DNA of 64,000 nucleotides, from NCBI GenBank assembly GCA_036345935.2, contig JADWOT020000007.1, positions 2,799,128 to 2,863,127 of the forward strand, in the 5' to 3' direction. Below the pieces are notes generated by a model that searched no databases, had not been told where the DNA came from, and saw nothing but the letters and a program-made list of their open reading frames with translations. The position numbers were made by a program, and so were the translations under genes. How positions within the stretch are numbered: position 1 is the stretch's first letter; each line of letters opens with the position of its first letter. This document shows positions 63,173 through 64,000 of the stretch, in pieces. The stretch is from Taenia hydatigena. Taxonomy: Eukaryota > Platyhelminthes > Cestoda > Cyclophyllidea > Taeniidae.

Positions 63173-64000
63173 TTTATTTAGGATGGCGTCTGTTGCCGTA
63201 CCTAAACGAATTAAGGAGGTTACTTCACACCTACAATGCAGTTTAGCGTTAAGTCAAACAATAGTAAAAGGCAACAAAAATCATGTAAATTAGCCAATGG
63301 TGCTAGAAGCGAATTGTTTTGTAAGTGAACTATGCCAAAACAAAGGCCTCTATGCGCGAATATTTATGATAGGATTCTATTTACGGCAGGGAAAAAATGT
63401 GAGCAGTAAGAAATCTCCCCATCGAAGAAGCGCCACGTGCCATTGCCTCAGTCTAGTATTTTTGAAGGAGCTTAGTAAACAGGTTCAGCTTACTCTTAAA
63501 ACTATTTCAATGATGCCAGAGAAATGCACAAAAACAACCACTTGTGCTGGCCACAGAAAGTGAGAGAGCGTGTGTTGAAAGAACCGCTGAACACACGATT
63601 TTCTTCTGTCAGTAATCGAAGCTCGTCGATTTCTTATTTGCTCCAACCTTTCAACTTCGTCAATTAAGCGGCAAGTACAAACGAGAAATTCAGCTCGAAA
63701 ATGGTAGTGGTCGCCTCAGTTCTGGGATGGCCCTAGGATATACATACAATTGGAGATAAATGCGAATGTGAATGTGTCCGTTTCTGATGGTGCAGCAGAT
63801 AAGCTTCGGTGATAATCGAAGGAAGCAGGATTTGAAATTTAAACTTCTCTATGTATTGCGACTCACTCAAGGTAGGAACGAACCCCATTTCGCAAGTAGT
63901 TTTGATGCATGCTTGGTTCTTACCGTCTTCAACATGCATGCTTAAGGAGAGAAGTCACTATTATTCGTATTTCCTGTCTTCCCACACTTACACTTTGCCA
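63173..64000. other. Flank beyond the gap
   Basis: The sequence is unrelated to the left flank outside 4170, so the inverted repeat does not visibly continue. One 88-codon frame (63297-63563) ends in a lysine- and histidine-bearing stretch but lacks splice support. Nothing else was identified. Confidence 0.5.

Noticed and set aside
1..64000. Bacterial operons, CRISPR array, rRNA genes, telomeric repeats, spliced-leader gene
   Set aside because: Looked for and not seen: no regularly spaced repeats, no rRNA-like conserved blocks, no TTAGGG-type arrays, and no recognised flatworm leader sequence.

Overview
The window looks like low-density nuclear DNA of an animal. There are no tightly packed genes, operons or ribosome-binding sites. 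The only convincing coding signals are short stretches bounded by GT...AG splice signals, separated by kilobases of AT-leaning non-coding DNA with degenerate tRNA-derived and other dispersed repeats. Several candidate introns are very short (36, 40, 42, 59, 65, 67 and 82 nt). Such introns are common in parasitic flatworms, especially tapeworms, so a cestode-like host would fit. That is inference: no gene here could be assigned to a known orthologue.

The dominant structure is a giant inverted duplication. Bases 4170-21493 (17,324 bp) reappear in reverse complement at 43858-63072, around a unique spacer of 22,364 bp (21494-43857). The arms are almost identical: comparison of all long conceptual translations shows one substitution, and one homopolymer indel was found. 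The right arm also carries a private 1,893-bp tandem duplication (46477-48369 and 48370-50262). It ends exactly at a 100-N scaffold gap (63073-63172). This may be a real recent segmental duplication, or a fold-back or haplotype artefact at a contig end.

Region by region: 1-4169 is left flank, with a short candidate gene on the minus strand (713-1219). Within the left arm, 5.4-8.1 kb and 10.8-12.1 kb are islands of repeats, including degenerate tRNA-Leu-like and tRNA-Ser-like sequences. From 13 to 20.4 kb there are candidate plus-strand exons, the best a phase-compatible chain at 14.3-18.6 kb. A possible terminal exon (21604-21752) lies just beyond the arm boundary, so the right-arm copy would lack it. 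The spacer holds scattered candidate exons, a three-exon candidate gene with mini-introns (29165-29502), a candidate small secreted protein (37057-37307), two dispersed repeat families, a (CCT)11 microsatellite and a hairpin. After the gap, 63173-64000 is unrelated flank.

No complete recognised pathway, RNA operon, CRISPR array or intact mobile element was found. Gene calls are candidates from splice signals, phase and amino-acid composition only. Most long open frames in this window are what chance would give.
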